Shown here: in pieces, positions 23,415 to 30,859 of the stretch
Position numbering within the stretch: position 1 is the first letter of the stretch
How the letters are laid out: each line of letters starts with the position of its first letter
The notes under the pieces: model-generated
What the model was told of the DNA's origin: nothing
Databases searched by the model: none
The model's input: only the letters and a program-made list of their open reading frames with translations
Made by a program: the position numbers and the translations under genes
Origin: Candidatus Melainabacteria bacterium
GTDB lineage: Bacteria; Cyanobacteriota; Vampirovibrionia; Obscuribacterales; Obscuribacteraceae
Reading direction: 5' to 3'
Length of the DNA stretch: 36,953 nt
Assembly: GCA_003151275.1 (NCBI GenBank)
Contig: PLXC01000133.1
Span: 1 to 36,953, forward strand

Positions 23415-24923
23415 CTAACGTGCAGTACTGGTTTCAGCGGGCGGCACTGGATTTTTTGAATCCCGTTGAGCCGGTTTAATACCTAAGTCCGCACCGGGCA
23501 TGGCTAGAGTCAGGGCATCCAACAAAGATTCAACGCCGATCACTTCCATATTTTCAATTTTGGATTCTAAAGGCAGATTAGCCTTTGGCACCAATGCTTT
23601 ATGAAATCCGAGCTTTGCTGCCTCTTTCAAGCGCTGCTCCAACGAAACGACAGCGCGTATTTCTCCAGTCAAACCGAGTTCACCAACGCACAACAAACCA
23701 GGATCGATTGACCGATCAAGGAACGAAGTGGCTACGGCAACGCTGATGCCCAGATCGCCTGATGGATCATTGAAGTCTAAGCCGCCGACAATGTTTACAT
23801 AGACGTCGTAGCGAGAAACAGCTAGGCCGACTTTCTTTTCTAAAACGGCGAGCACTTGCAGCAAGCGGTTGTAGTCCCAACCGTTGACGACTCTTCTTGG
23901 ACTCGGATAATGAGTATTGCCGACAAGAGCTTGCACTTCCAAGAGCAACGAACGGCTACCCTCGCCTCCGGCAATCACTGCGGTGCCTGAAGGTGCTTGC
24001 TTGCGACCAAGCTTGCTCAGCCGATCACCAAGCAGTAAAGCGCTTGGGTTTTCCACTTCCGCAAGACCCAATGTGGTCATTGTGTAAATTGCGATCTCCT
24101 GTGTCGAACCGAATCTATTCTTTGCTGCTTTCAGGATCCGTAGCTGTCTTGCCCGATCTCCTTCGAATTGAAGGACGACATCCACCATGTGTTCGAGCAC
24201 ACGGGGTCCGGCGATCGAGCCTTCCTTCGTGACATGTCCGACAAGGATAGTGGCTATGTTTTGAGACTTTGCAGCCGAAACGATAAATTGCGCGCCTTCG
24301 CGAACTTGGCTCACCGAGCCAGGTGCGCTGGTCACTTGCGGATGATACATCGACTGAATACTGTCGATAATCGCCACCTTTACGTCGGCAGACAACATTC
24401 TCTCTCGGATTTTGCTTACATCTTGCTCGGAATCAACAAGGATATTGGCTTTGTTCACGCCCAGGCGCGACGCTCTTAACTTCACCTGTGACGCCGATTC
24501 TTCCCCTGAAACGTATAGAACCTTGTGATGTGCAGCAACATAATTGGCTACTTGCAGAAGCAATGTCGACTTACCGATGCCGGGGTCACCGGCAAGCAAG
24601 ATCACCGATCCGGGCACCAGCCCCCCGCCCAAAACCTCGTCTAGTCCTGCCAATCCAGTGCTCAAGCGAGATGCATCGATCGTTTCGCTGTTGACTTCGA
24701 TCTCGTCCAAAGTGACTGGTCCCGCGGATTCTGTAGGCGCGACACCGCCAAAACCAGAATTTAATCTGGAGGCGAAGCTCTTTTTCCCCACACCGGACGG
24801 CTCTTCTTCGACTAGCTCCTCCACCATCGAATTCCAAGTGCCGCACTCGCTGCACTTCCCGAGAAAGCCCGAGGCTCCATACCCACACTCTTGGCAGATC
24901 CATTTGGACTTTATGCGTGCCAT
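23415..24923 (-). CDS. radA: DNA repair/recombination protein RadA
   Basis: This 502-residue RadA (Sms) is a RecA-like branch-migration helicase for homologous recombination. The N-terminal zinc finger has Cys10, Cys13, Cys24 and Cys27 (CQECG...CSECG). Walker A is GDPGIGKST (112-120), Walker B VAIIDSIQ (183-190), and the RadA-specific KNRFG motif is at 269-273. The C-terminal third is the Lon-protease-like domain (VNIVGGLDFNDPSGDLG, GLTGEIRAV), without protease activity in this family. Start ATG at 24923. A divergent gene for a small exported protein starts about 115 bp away. Confidence 0.98.
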   Translation of the reverse strand: MARIKSKWICQECGYGASGFLGKCSECGTWNSMVEELVEEEPSGVGKKSFASRLNSGFGGVAPTESAGPVTLDEIEVNSETIDASRLSTGLAGLDEVLGGGLVPGSVILLAGDPGIGKSTLLLQVANYVAAHHKVLYVSGEESASQVKLRASRLGVNKANILVDSEQDVSKIRERMLSADVKVAIIDSIQSMYHPQVTSAPGSVSQVREGAQFIVSAAKSQNIATILVGHVTKEGSIAGPRVLEHMVDVVLQFEGDRARQLRILKAAKNRFGSTQEIAIYTMTTLGLAEVENPSALLLGDRLSKLGRKQAPSGTAVIAGGEGSRSLLLEVQALVGNTHYPSPRRVVNGWDYNRLLQVLAVLEKKVGLAVSRYDVYVNIVGGLDFNDPSGDLGISVAVATSFLDRSIDPGLLCVGELGLTGEIRAVVSLEQRLKEAAKLGFHKALVPKANLPLESKIENMEVIGVESLLDALTLAMPGADLGIKPAQRDSKNPVPPAETSTAR

Positions 24924-25036
24924 ATGACTCCGAAATTTAGTAGCATTTGCGCCTCCATTTTAACGTGCTTATCGGACAGTTCAGCTATACTCTTCGCGGA
25001 TGTCAAATCCCATTCATCGATGGATCGGAGGGCTCA

Positions 25037-25330
25037 ATGTCAAGCATGGTTCTGGTGTTAGCTACAGCAGTAGCGGTCGCACCCGTAACAATGGGTTTCT
25101 CTCTAAAAAATATTCAGCTTAAGCCAACAGTCGCCCAGCTTATGCAAACTCAATGGATCGTCGCTCAGAAATATGGCGGAGCAGACCCTCACGGTGATGA
25201 TCCTCACGGTGACGACCCGCATGATGAGCAGCACGACGCCAAAATGCCGGCGAACAAAGACAAAAACATTGGCCGGGCGCCCAAAGACGTCTACGGCGGC
25301 ACGATTCCCAACGACCAACAGCCTTACTGA
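25037..25330 (+). CDS. Small exported protein with Asp/His-Gly repeats
   Basis: This encodes 97 residues from ATG 25037, chosen because GGAGGG lies just upstream and the product then starts with a hydrophobic signal-like segment (MSSMVLVLATAVAVAPVTMG). The mature part holds tandem DPHGDDPHGDDPHDEQHD, an acidic His-rich tract of a kind that often binds divalent metal, followed by a Lys/Asn-rich tail. A -10-like TATACT is at 24986-24991. No family is recognised. The GGAGCGC hairpin repeat starts about 14 bp after the stop. Divergent from radA. Metal binding is inferred from composition only. Confidence 0.65.
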   Translation: MSSMVLVLATAVAVAPVTMGFSLKNIQLKPTVAQLMQTQWIVAQKYGGADPHGDDPHGDDPHDEQHDAKMPANKDKNIGRAPKDVYGGTIPNDQQPY

Positions 25331-25339
25331 GCCGCCTCA

Positions 25340-25370
25340 CCTTGGAGCGCCGGCATCCTTGCCGGCACCA
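25340..25370 (+). repeat. Dispersed GGAGCGC hairpin repeat, copy 2
   Basis: Bases 25344-25369 are identical to 576-601, with the 7-bp stem GCCGGCA/TGCCGGC and loop TCCT. As in copy 1 it lies just downstream of a plus-strand gene and is followed by no T-tract. When translated, such repeats read as the phrase GAPASLPA, which I recall from spurious ORFs in several environmental phyla. Confidence 0.8.
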
Positions 25371-25487
25371 AGCCTGGGACTAATTTGTGGCGCCTAATTG
25401 TACGGAATTCCGCTAAATATCTCAAAGTTTGGCGGATTCTGAAAGGTCTACTGCAGCTTCTGACGGCTGACGGCTACAATAGCTGCC

Positions 25488-26285
25488 ATGATCTTTGGTT
25501 CGCCTGGCGCCATTTTTTTGCAACTTGGACCCCTCACCATTCGCTGGTACGGGGTAATGATCGCGTTGGGCGCTTTGGCTGCGATCTCATGTGCCACCGT
25601 CATGGCGAAGCGCAGGGGACTTGACGAACAAAAGCTTGTAAATTGTGCTCTTAGCTCATTCGTAGGCGCCATCATTGGTGCGCGACTCTATTATGTGGCG
25701 CTGACTTGGTCGAGCTTTGCCAATAACTTATTTGAGATAGTGGCCACATGGCATGGTGGCATGTCTTTGCATGGTGGCGTAATTGGTGCTTTCCTCGGCT
25801 GCATTATCTATTGCAAAGTCAGTAAAACAAAATTTTGGCCGTTCTGCGACATTCTTACCGCATCTGTTCCCCTTGCCCAGTCAATCGGAAGGTGGGGCAA
25901 CTTCTTCAATTCAGAAGCCTTCGGCAGACCGGTTGGCGATGACTTTCCACTAAAGTTATTTATTCCCGAAGACCGACGTCCGTTTCAATTTCACAGCTCT
26001 AACTATTTCCATCCAACATTTTTATACGAGTCGATCTGGGACTTAGCACTGTTTGTTTTGTTGTATTTCTTTCTCGCTAACCGCCTGAAGAACTATGATG
26101 GAATGACCTTCTTCGTTTATCTGGCACTGTACTCAGTAGGTAGGCTGCTGATCGAACCGATGAGAACAGACAGCATCATGGCTGGTACCATACCGTTTCC
26201 CATAATCGCAAGCGCAGTGGCATTAATCATCGGACTAATCGGCATCATTTTTGTTTATTTGAAAAACAAGAAAACAGTATCATAA
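25488..26285 (+). CDS. lgt: Prolipoprotein diacylglyceryl transferase
   Basis: This 265-residue Lgt transfers diacylglycerol from phosphatidylglycerol to the lipobox Cys of prolipoproteins in the inner membrane, the first step of lipoprotein maturation. Conserved motifs are visible: IRWYGVMIALG (18-28), MSLHGGVIGAFLG (92-104) with the catalytic-region His, and SIGRWGNFFNSEAFGRP (132-148), the Lgt signature, plus YSVGRLLIEPMRTD. About seven membrane helices fit the fold. Start ATG 25488; no clear ribosome binding site. No lsp or lnt gene is adjacent. It is convergent with the receptor kinase. Confidence 0.97.
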   Translation: MIFGSPGAIFLQLGPLTIRWYGVMIALGALAAISCATVMAKRRGLDEQKLVNCALSSFVGAIIGARLYYVALTWSSFANNLFEIVATWHGGMSLHGGVIGAFLGCIIYCKVSKTKFWPFCDILTASVPLAQSIGRWGNFFNSEAFGRPVGDDFPLKLFIPEDRRPFQFHSSNYFHPTFLYESIWDLALFVLLYFFLANRLKNYDGMTFFVYLALYSVGRLLIEPMRTDSIMAGTIPFPIIASAVALIIGLIGIIFVYLKNKKTVS

Positions 26286-26417
26286 GAACGTGTTGCGGCA
26301 TCCTTTAGCGCTCACCTCAAACCAGTGGAAGGCAATAGCTATTGAGTATTCGTCTCCGATACATTAGAAAACCAATTGTCCAGTTCGGGATTAAGGATCA
26401 CGAGATCACGAAAACAT

Positions 26418-28481
26418 TCATTCAAAGACATCAAATTTGCAACGCGGAAGCGCACTGTGCAGAGCCTGCTGCTCATTTTTAGACCATTTGTCGGTGGTGA
26501 TGTTCAAAACTTCAAGCTTGGGCAATTGACGCAAATATTGGATGCATGCGGGAGTTAATGGACAAAATCTGAGATCGAGAAACTCCAGATTTTTGAGCTT
26601 TAAGAGTTTGGATACCCCGACGTCAGTTATCCCTTTGTTCTGCGCTGCACAGAGCATTGTCAGTTTTGGGAAATCTCCAACTTTTTGCAAATCGGCGTCT
26701 GACAGATTGGTGCCCATCACTTGAAGTTCCATTATGCTGTTTGATTTATTACGGGCAATGCTCGCGAGAACTTTCGACATGTTCGGCACATGATCAGCCT
26801 TGAGGATATGCAATGCCCTCAGGCACTTAAGTCGAGACAATTCATTGCCGGTCACACCTTTTGTATTGGAAACAGACAATTCTCGTATGTCGGGCAACTT
26901 CTCCAGGTATGCCAAACCCCGGTCTGTTGTCTCTGTGCCTTCCAGATCAAGAACTCTAAGTCCGCTCATGTGATTGATGAAGAAGAAGAAGTCGTCGCCC
27001 AAAAAAGGGTTCTGGGCCAGTCTGATTTCAGCGATTTCATCGCCTCTGAAATGCCGCAATAATTGCGGATTTTCAACTACAGCGGCGCTGGGGCTCAAAC
27101 ACAGGGGCTGAGCGGAGCGAAATGTGACCAGCCCTTTAGCCTTCGTTCCTTCCCAGTGCGCTGAGGAGTTGTTGATCGGACTAATAGTGCCCAAAGAACG
27201 ATCTGCCAGAAAGTGAAGTTTCCATGGCTTCCCTCTCGCCTCACTCAGTGGCAGCTCTGCATAGAAATTCTCGGGTGGAGTTTCTGGAATCACAGATTCG
27301 GTTGGAATCGGAGTTGGATTATCAAAAGAGGAAGATATCTTGGCTGGAGCCTCAACTGGCAAGCTGCTCTTAATAGCAAAGAAAGCGGCAGTGGCCAAAA
27401 TAGCTGTGCCAGCGATCAAGATAAGCAGCCAACGCCGCGTCGACTTCGTGGCAAGTTTGCTTGACTGGCTATTGATCGACTTTCCTTCTTTGACCAGTTG
27501 CAGAGCGTGTTTGACAGACATCATGCTCTGATAGCGGACAGACGGATCTTTGGATAGGAGTCTCCGCACCACTTGCTCAAGTGACTGGGGAAAGTCCTTA
27601 CCCAGACTTGTCTCTTTCAATGTGGGCGGCTCCTCAAGCTGATGCTTCATCATAATCGACAAAGCGCTCTCCCCAGAGAAGGGAGGCAGTCCCGTCAACG
27701 CCTCGAACAGAGAGCAGCCAAGCGAATAAATATCCGAGCGATGGTCTATTGAATGACCCATGCACTGTTCAGGGCTCATGTAGAACGGGCTGCCGAATAC
27801 TTCTCCCGTGCGCGTCAATTCATTAGCTTCATCAGTCTCTAGCTGCAAGATCTTGGCTATGCCGAAATCAACTATCTTAACGAGCGCGGCTTCCTCAGGT
27901 CCCAATTTGGTCAACATGATATTGCTGGGCTTCAAGTCTCTGTGTACCACGCCGCTTTCGTGTGCATAAGAAAGCGCATCGCACACCTGTATGAATACGT
28001 CTAGAGCCTCGGAAACTGACAAACAGCCCTGGAATTTGATGCGTTCTGACAGAGGTGTGCCTTCCACATAGTCCATCACGAAAAACGGTTGGTTATTTTC
28101 CGAGAAGCCAAAATCGTGCACTCTAACTAGATTGTTATGCTTAAGCAGGTGAGCAGCATTTGCTTCTTTGTGAAAGCGAGCGACTGCCTTATCAGTGGAT
28201 TTTTCGGCATGCAAAAACTTTAGGGCATACACGTCGCCAAGGAAGATCTGCTCGACTTTGTAAACGACACCCGCGCCGCCTTGTCCAAGCACAGCCAGCA
28301 CTCTGTACCGTCCACCGACAATCTCTCCAAGCGAGAGGACTGACTCGAATTTGTCTTTTGCTTCCTCAGCATTTAAGGACGTGTTTTGGACTCGGATGGT
28401 TTTGCTATCCGAATCATCTTTCTTGAAAGTTTGTTGCTCAGGTTTGTCCACGTAATAGGAACTATACCAACTCTTGATCAA
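26418..28481 (-). CDS. Receptor-like Ser/Thr kinase with outside leucine-rich-repeat domain
   Basis: This encodes up to 687 residues. A canonical PknB-type kinase domain lies at about 58-330: G-loop LGQGGAGVVYKV, catalytic Lys88 (ALKFL), HRDLKPSN (180-187), DFG (205-207) and SPEQ (236-239). A single membrane helix (350-370) follows. A Pro-rich linker leads to a leucine-rich-repeat-like C-terminal region (about 505-665, LRVLDLEGTETTDRGLAYL, LEFLDLRFCPLTPACIQYL), presumably outside the membrane. All catalytic residues are intact, so it should be active, with LRRs as ligand or protein sensor. The start is uncertain: TTG 28481 or GTG 28451, neither with a convincing ribosome binding site. Confidence 0.9.
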   Translation of the reverse strand: MIKSWYSSYYVDKPEQQTFKKDDSDSKTIRVQNTSLNAEEAKDKFESVLSLGEIVGGRYRVLAVLGQGGAGVVYKVEQIFLGDVYALKFLHAEKSTDKAVARFHKEANAAHLLKHNNLVRVHDFGFSENNQPFFVMDYVEGTPLSERIKFQGCLSVSEALDVFIQVCDALSYAHESGVVHRDLKPSNIMLTKLGPEEAALVKIVDFGIAKILQLETDEANELTRTGEVFGSPFYMSPEQCMGHSIDHRSDIYSLGCSLFEALTGLPPFSGESALSIMMKHQLEEPPTLKETSLGKDFPQSLEQVVRRLLSKDPSVRYQSMMSVKHALQLVKEGKSINSQSSKLATKSTRRWLLILIAGTAILATAAFFAIKSSLPVEAPAKISSSFDNPTPIPTESVIPETPPENFYAELPLSEARGKPWKLHFLADRSLGTISPINNSSAHWEGTKAKGLVTFRSAQPLCLSPSAAVVENPQLLRHFRGDEIAEIRLAQNPFLGDDFFFFINHMSGLRVLDLEGTETTDRGLAYLEKLPDIRELSVSNTKGVTGNELSRLKCLRALHILKADHVPNMSKVLASIARNKSNSIMELQVMGTNLSDADLQKVGDFPKLTMLCAAQNKGITDVGVSKLLKLKNLEFLDLRFCPLTPACIQYLRQLPKLEVLNITTDKWSKNEQQALHSALPRCKFDVFE

Positions 28482-28561
28482 TATGCCCGTAAAACAGCCT
28501 GGTAATCGCTGCTCTCAATGAAGGTCGAACACCGATCTTGGTTTGGGCTATCGTGATTATG

Positions 28562-28634
28562 GGCGACTGTGGACAGTCGCGCTTCCATTTCATTTCCGTA
28601 ATTTCGAAATGGAGCGCGGGACTCCAGTCCCGCC
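28562..28634. repeat. Paired inverted GGAGCGC-type hairpin repeat
   Basis: Two hairpin units face apart. On the minus strand, 28562-28586 reads GGAAGCGCGACTGTCC then ACAGTCGCC (8-bp stem GCGACTGT/ACAGTCGC at 28563-28580). On the plus strand, 28611-28634 has GGAGC then the stem GCGGGACT/AGTCCCGC (28616-28633). Their inner flanks are complementary too (TCCATTTC and GAAATGGA), so the element could fold into a cruciform-like three-stem structure. The stem sequences differ from copies 1 and 2, but the frame GGAGCG(C)-stem-CC-stem is shared. Confidence 0.7.
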
Positions 28635-28768
28635 TCGATTCGTCTAGGCTGAGACAAAGCAGATCGTTGATTGGCTCAGCAGATTCCATGTCCTGACTGG
28701 TATCATCTGCGGTGCAACAAAAATACCATCTGTGCTACGCTCTCGATCTTTCACGTAGAGAATAATGT

Positions 28769-28791
28769 GGGTGTGGGTGGGTGTGGGTGGG
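28769..28791 (+). other. Canonical G-quadruplex motif
   Basis: Five GGG runs (28769-71, 28775-77, 28779-81, 28785-87, 28789-91) are separated by loops of 3, 1, 3 and 1 nt (TGT, T, TGT, T). This satisfies the strict G3N1-7 consensus with a spare run and predicts a very stable quadruplex on the plus strand. It directly abuts the -35 element of a candidate promoter. Confidence 0.85.
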
Positions 28792-28820
28792 TTGATGTGA
28801 GTGTATAGTCTAGGTAATTT
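28792..28820 (+). promoter_or_regulatory. Candidate promoter downstream of the G-quadruplex
   Basis: TTGATG (28792-28797) and TAATTT (28815-28820) are 17 bp apart, predicting a start near 28827. The first following long gene is at 29209, so a leader of about 380 nt would result. Confidence 0.5.
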
Positions 28821-28826
28821 GTCATG

Positions 28827-29190
28827 CTCCGGGTGATACTCAGGTAACCCTATTGAGTGATTCCATTAACAAACAAAGGTGATATTATGCAAACTAAGTC
28901 CTCTTGCGGGCCGGCGAATCTGCCTGCTAACATTGGAACACACGGCGTCAATTAAATAATCCCGGAGACCTGGCTATCCCCCAGTTCGAGGTCCCGAACT
29001 TGCCAAATTGTTGAATGCACAGAGCACAGAACAAGCAACTCGATCTGACTCGTGCTTGTGAGTGCTAATCATAAGAAGTTGAAGACGATCTACGGATCGT
29101 CTACGTTGGCTATCAGCAAAGTCGGCTAGGCAGCAATTCGTTGCAGCTCAACGCAACCCTAAAGTCGGCCCCCGACAATTGAATTTGACC
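28827..29190 (+). ncRNA. Structured leader or non-coding RNA candidate
   Basis: The region between promoter and gene folds into successive short hairpins. These are ACTCA/TGAGT (28838-28858), GCGGGC/GCCTGC (28906-28927), GACCTGG with CCAG and GGTC (28967-28993), and AGCAC and ACAAGCA pairing TGCTTGT and GTGCT (29023-29066). Then come AGACGATC-TACG-GATCGTCT (29083-29102, a C(UACG)G tetraloop), GCAA-TTCG-TTGC (29133-29144) and GTCGG/CCGAC (29164-29176). Two UNCG-type loops are suggestive of selection for RNA structure. It matches no riboswitch, tmRNA, RNase P, 6S or SRP RNA pattern I know. The last hairpin ends about 30 nt before the start of the next gene. Confidence 0.4.
28887..28955 (+). CDS. 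Possible 22-codon leader peptide
   Basis: ATG 28887 to TAA 28955 encodes a 22-residue peptide starting MQTKSSCGPANLPANIG. AGGTGAT directly upstream is one of the better ribosome binding sites in the window, and the ORF lies inside the structured leader, overlapping its second hairpin. It is Gly/Pro/Asn-rich with a single Cys, has no membrane span, and is too short to identify. A translated leader controlling the downstream gene is a possibility; a chance ORF is the alternative. Confidence 0.35.
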   Translation: MQTKSSCGPANLPANIGTHGVN

Positions 29191-29208
29191 TAAGCTTTGA
29201 GGACTGAA

Positions 29209-30183
29209 TTGCAAAATTTTGACGAAAAATGGGGACCCATTCATCCACATGCAGCACCGACTTATTTGTCAAAGAGGTCGGAACAACTGCTACATGATCT
29301 GGCACCTAAACACTGCACCAAGTTAACAGGATGGCTAGCAGGGCTTGTCGAAAACGCGCCAGACGGCTCGAAAGAAGTACGCGTAGACACCTGGTTGTCG
29401 CAGCGATACGCACTTATTGAAGCATCAGCTCGCATTTGGATTGACAACATTCTCTTGCACCTTAAACAGTTTGCTACCGAGTTCAACGACAGTGACACCG
29501 GCGAGCATATGCAAATAGCTATTGAATGTCCAAAAGACACGTTCGTGCTTCCTTGCAGACGCGATCCGTCTTCTGAGCCATACAAATTCACCTGCTATGC
29601 GGGACACGTGGTCAGTTTCAACTGGGCTCTTCTTGTCCGCAGCTATTATGAAAGCATCGAAGTGTTCTTAGTTCCTTCAGAAATGCTTCTAGGTCTGCAG
29701 ATCAACGCTCTCAACTCCAGCAATGTCAAGCCACTGGCTGAGTTTCATGCCGCCGTCAATGATGAACAGGTGATTTGGGCACTGGCTGGTGTCACTGTAA
29801 AACTGGAAACGGTGCCGGCCATGTGTCGAGAGCTCTTCGGTGATTTCGTCAAGGTAGCATTGCAAACTATTGATGCTTCAGAGCTGATTTTTCCTGCCAC
29901 GCCAGCCGAAGTGCAGGCAACGGATGCTGAGTCGCGACCCCGCAACGAGCAAATAATTGCCACCATCAAAGAGCTGCAGCTGTGGCAGGCGCGTGAAATA
30001 TTTTCCCGAGCCCTCAAACAAGATTCAGAAACGCTTCTTACACTAAGTACGCAACCTCAACTGCCATTGTCAGATCGCTCGCAAATCAATACTCTGCGCG
30101 TCCAAGTTGAAGGGCTGCAACAACGCTGGTTGGAATTGCTCAAGCAACTGCCATGCGAAGCACCAGTCATCTCGGCGAAATGA
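29209..30183 (+). CDS. Unknown soluble protein upstream of the c-di-GMP genes
   Basis: This encodes 324 residues if started at TTG 29209, which has GAGGA six bases upstream; TTG 29197 would add four residues. No family is recognised. Residues 20-110 are helical, residues 115-200 have beta-strand character (IAIECPKDTFVLPC, FTCYAGHVVSFNWALLV) and the C-terminal 90 residues form long amphipathic helices that may be a coiled coil (RNEQIIATIKELQLWQAREIF, INTLRVQVEGLQQRW). There is no signal peptide or membrane span. It lies 58 bp before the degenerate GGDEF gene, so it may belong to the same unit, and is preceded by a long structured leader. Confidence 0.72.
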   Translation: MQNFDEKWGPIHPHAAPTYLSKRSEQLLHDLAPKHCTKLTGWLAGLVENAPDGSKEVRVDTWLSQRYALIEASARIWIDNILLHLKQFATEFNDSDTGEHMQIAIECPKDTFVLPCRRDPSSEPYKFTCYAGHVVSFNWALLVRSYYESIEVFLVPSEMLLGLQINALNSSNVKPLAEFHAAVNDEQVIWALAGVTVKLETVPAMCRELFGDFVKVALQTIDASELIFPATPAEVQATDAESRPRNEQIIATIKELQLWQAREIFSRALKQDSETLLTLSTQPQLPLSDRSQINTLRVQVEGLQQRWLELLKQLPCEAPVISAK

Positions 30184-30241
30184 TCATTGAATTAAATCAA
30201 AGGACCTAATGGCACTAATTGCAGCGTGAAGAGGAGGGAAC

Positions 30242-30859
30242 ATGAAAACAGAAAATTACAACAAGGAGCACGCAAAAGATATTATCGAACGACGCATCAA
30301 GGTAGATAGGCATGTGGCTCACTGCGAGCAAATAGAAGGACTTTATGACGAGCTCTTCAGTCGGTACGAGATGTGCCAGAACTGTGAGACAAAAGTGTCA
30401 TTAGTATTGGCAGACATCGCCAATCTAGATGAAACTATTCCCGCTGAGCAACTCGACCAATTAATGTCTAACTTGTGCAATCGCATAATGAACATGACAC
30501 GCTCGGCAGACGTTGTCGTAAATTTTGGCATGAACGGCTTTGCGGTATTGCTAGTCGACTGCGACCAATATAGCGCAGCTAAAGTCTGCCAGCGATTCAA
30601 AGAAACAATACATAAGGTTTTCTTTCTCAATCACCAGTATGCCAAAGATCTCGAGTTTAACTTCGGCATTGCAGACGATCACATGCTGGGTGAAAAAGGA
30701 GCCTACAAGCTCATTGAAGACGCGCAATCGACGCTGGGTTATGCCAATAATTTGGGCAATGGTGCCATAGTGCGAGCAAGCGATCTGTCGCCAATGAGCT
30801 GCGATGACATTCATCCTGAGCACTTCGTAATCGGCGAGACAAAACACACAGATAAATGA
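30242..30859 (+). CDS. Degenerate GGDEF protein retaining the RxxD I-site
   Basis: This encodes 205 residues from ATG 30242 with a near-perfect AGGAGGGAAC ribosome binding site. It aligns with the GGDEF domain of the cyclase at 32736-35357. LVLADIANLD (55-63) matches the metal-binding MLDIDHF strand. RSADVVVNFGMNGFAVLL (87-104) matches RESDISCRYGGEEFIVLL. The C-terminal FNFGIA and LIEDAQSTLGYANNLGNG match the conserved SIG and ALYxAKxxGR elements. GGEEF has become GMNGF (96-100), so cyclase activity should be lost, while RxxD (RSAD, 87-90) is kept at the right spacing. It overlaps the HD-GYP gene by ATGA. A c-di-GMP-binding effector or modulator of that enzyme is the likely role (inference). 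Confidence 0.78.
   Translation: MKTENYNKEHAKDIIERRIKVDRHVAHCEQIEGLYDELFSRYEMCQNCETKVSLVLADIANLDETIPAEQLDQLMSNLCNRIMNMTRSADVVVNFGMNGFAVLLVDCDQYSAAKVCQRFKETIHKVFFLNHQYAKDLEFNFGIADDHMLGEKGAYKLIEDAQSTLGYANNLGNGAIVRASDLSPMSCDDIHPEHFVIGETKHTDK

Noticed and set aside
28462..28689. 75-codon minus-strand ORF before the receptor kinase
   Set aside because: Most of it is a translation of the paired hairpin repeat; there is no ribosome binding site and it overlaps the kinase start.
28831..28927. c-di-GMP-I riboswitch near the c-di-GMP genes
   Set aside because: The expected GEMM core motifs and tetraloop/receptor elements are not seen; only some short hairpins are.
28827..29190. tmRNA, RNase P RNA, 6S RNA or SRP RNA in the structured stretch
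   Set aside because: No tRNA-like ends or tag ending in AA for tmRNA, no GAGGAAAGTCC for RNase P, no long rod for 6S and no GGAAGG...GCAG loop for SRP RNA.
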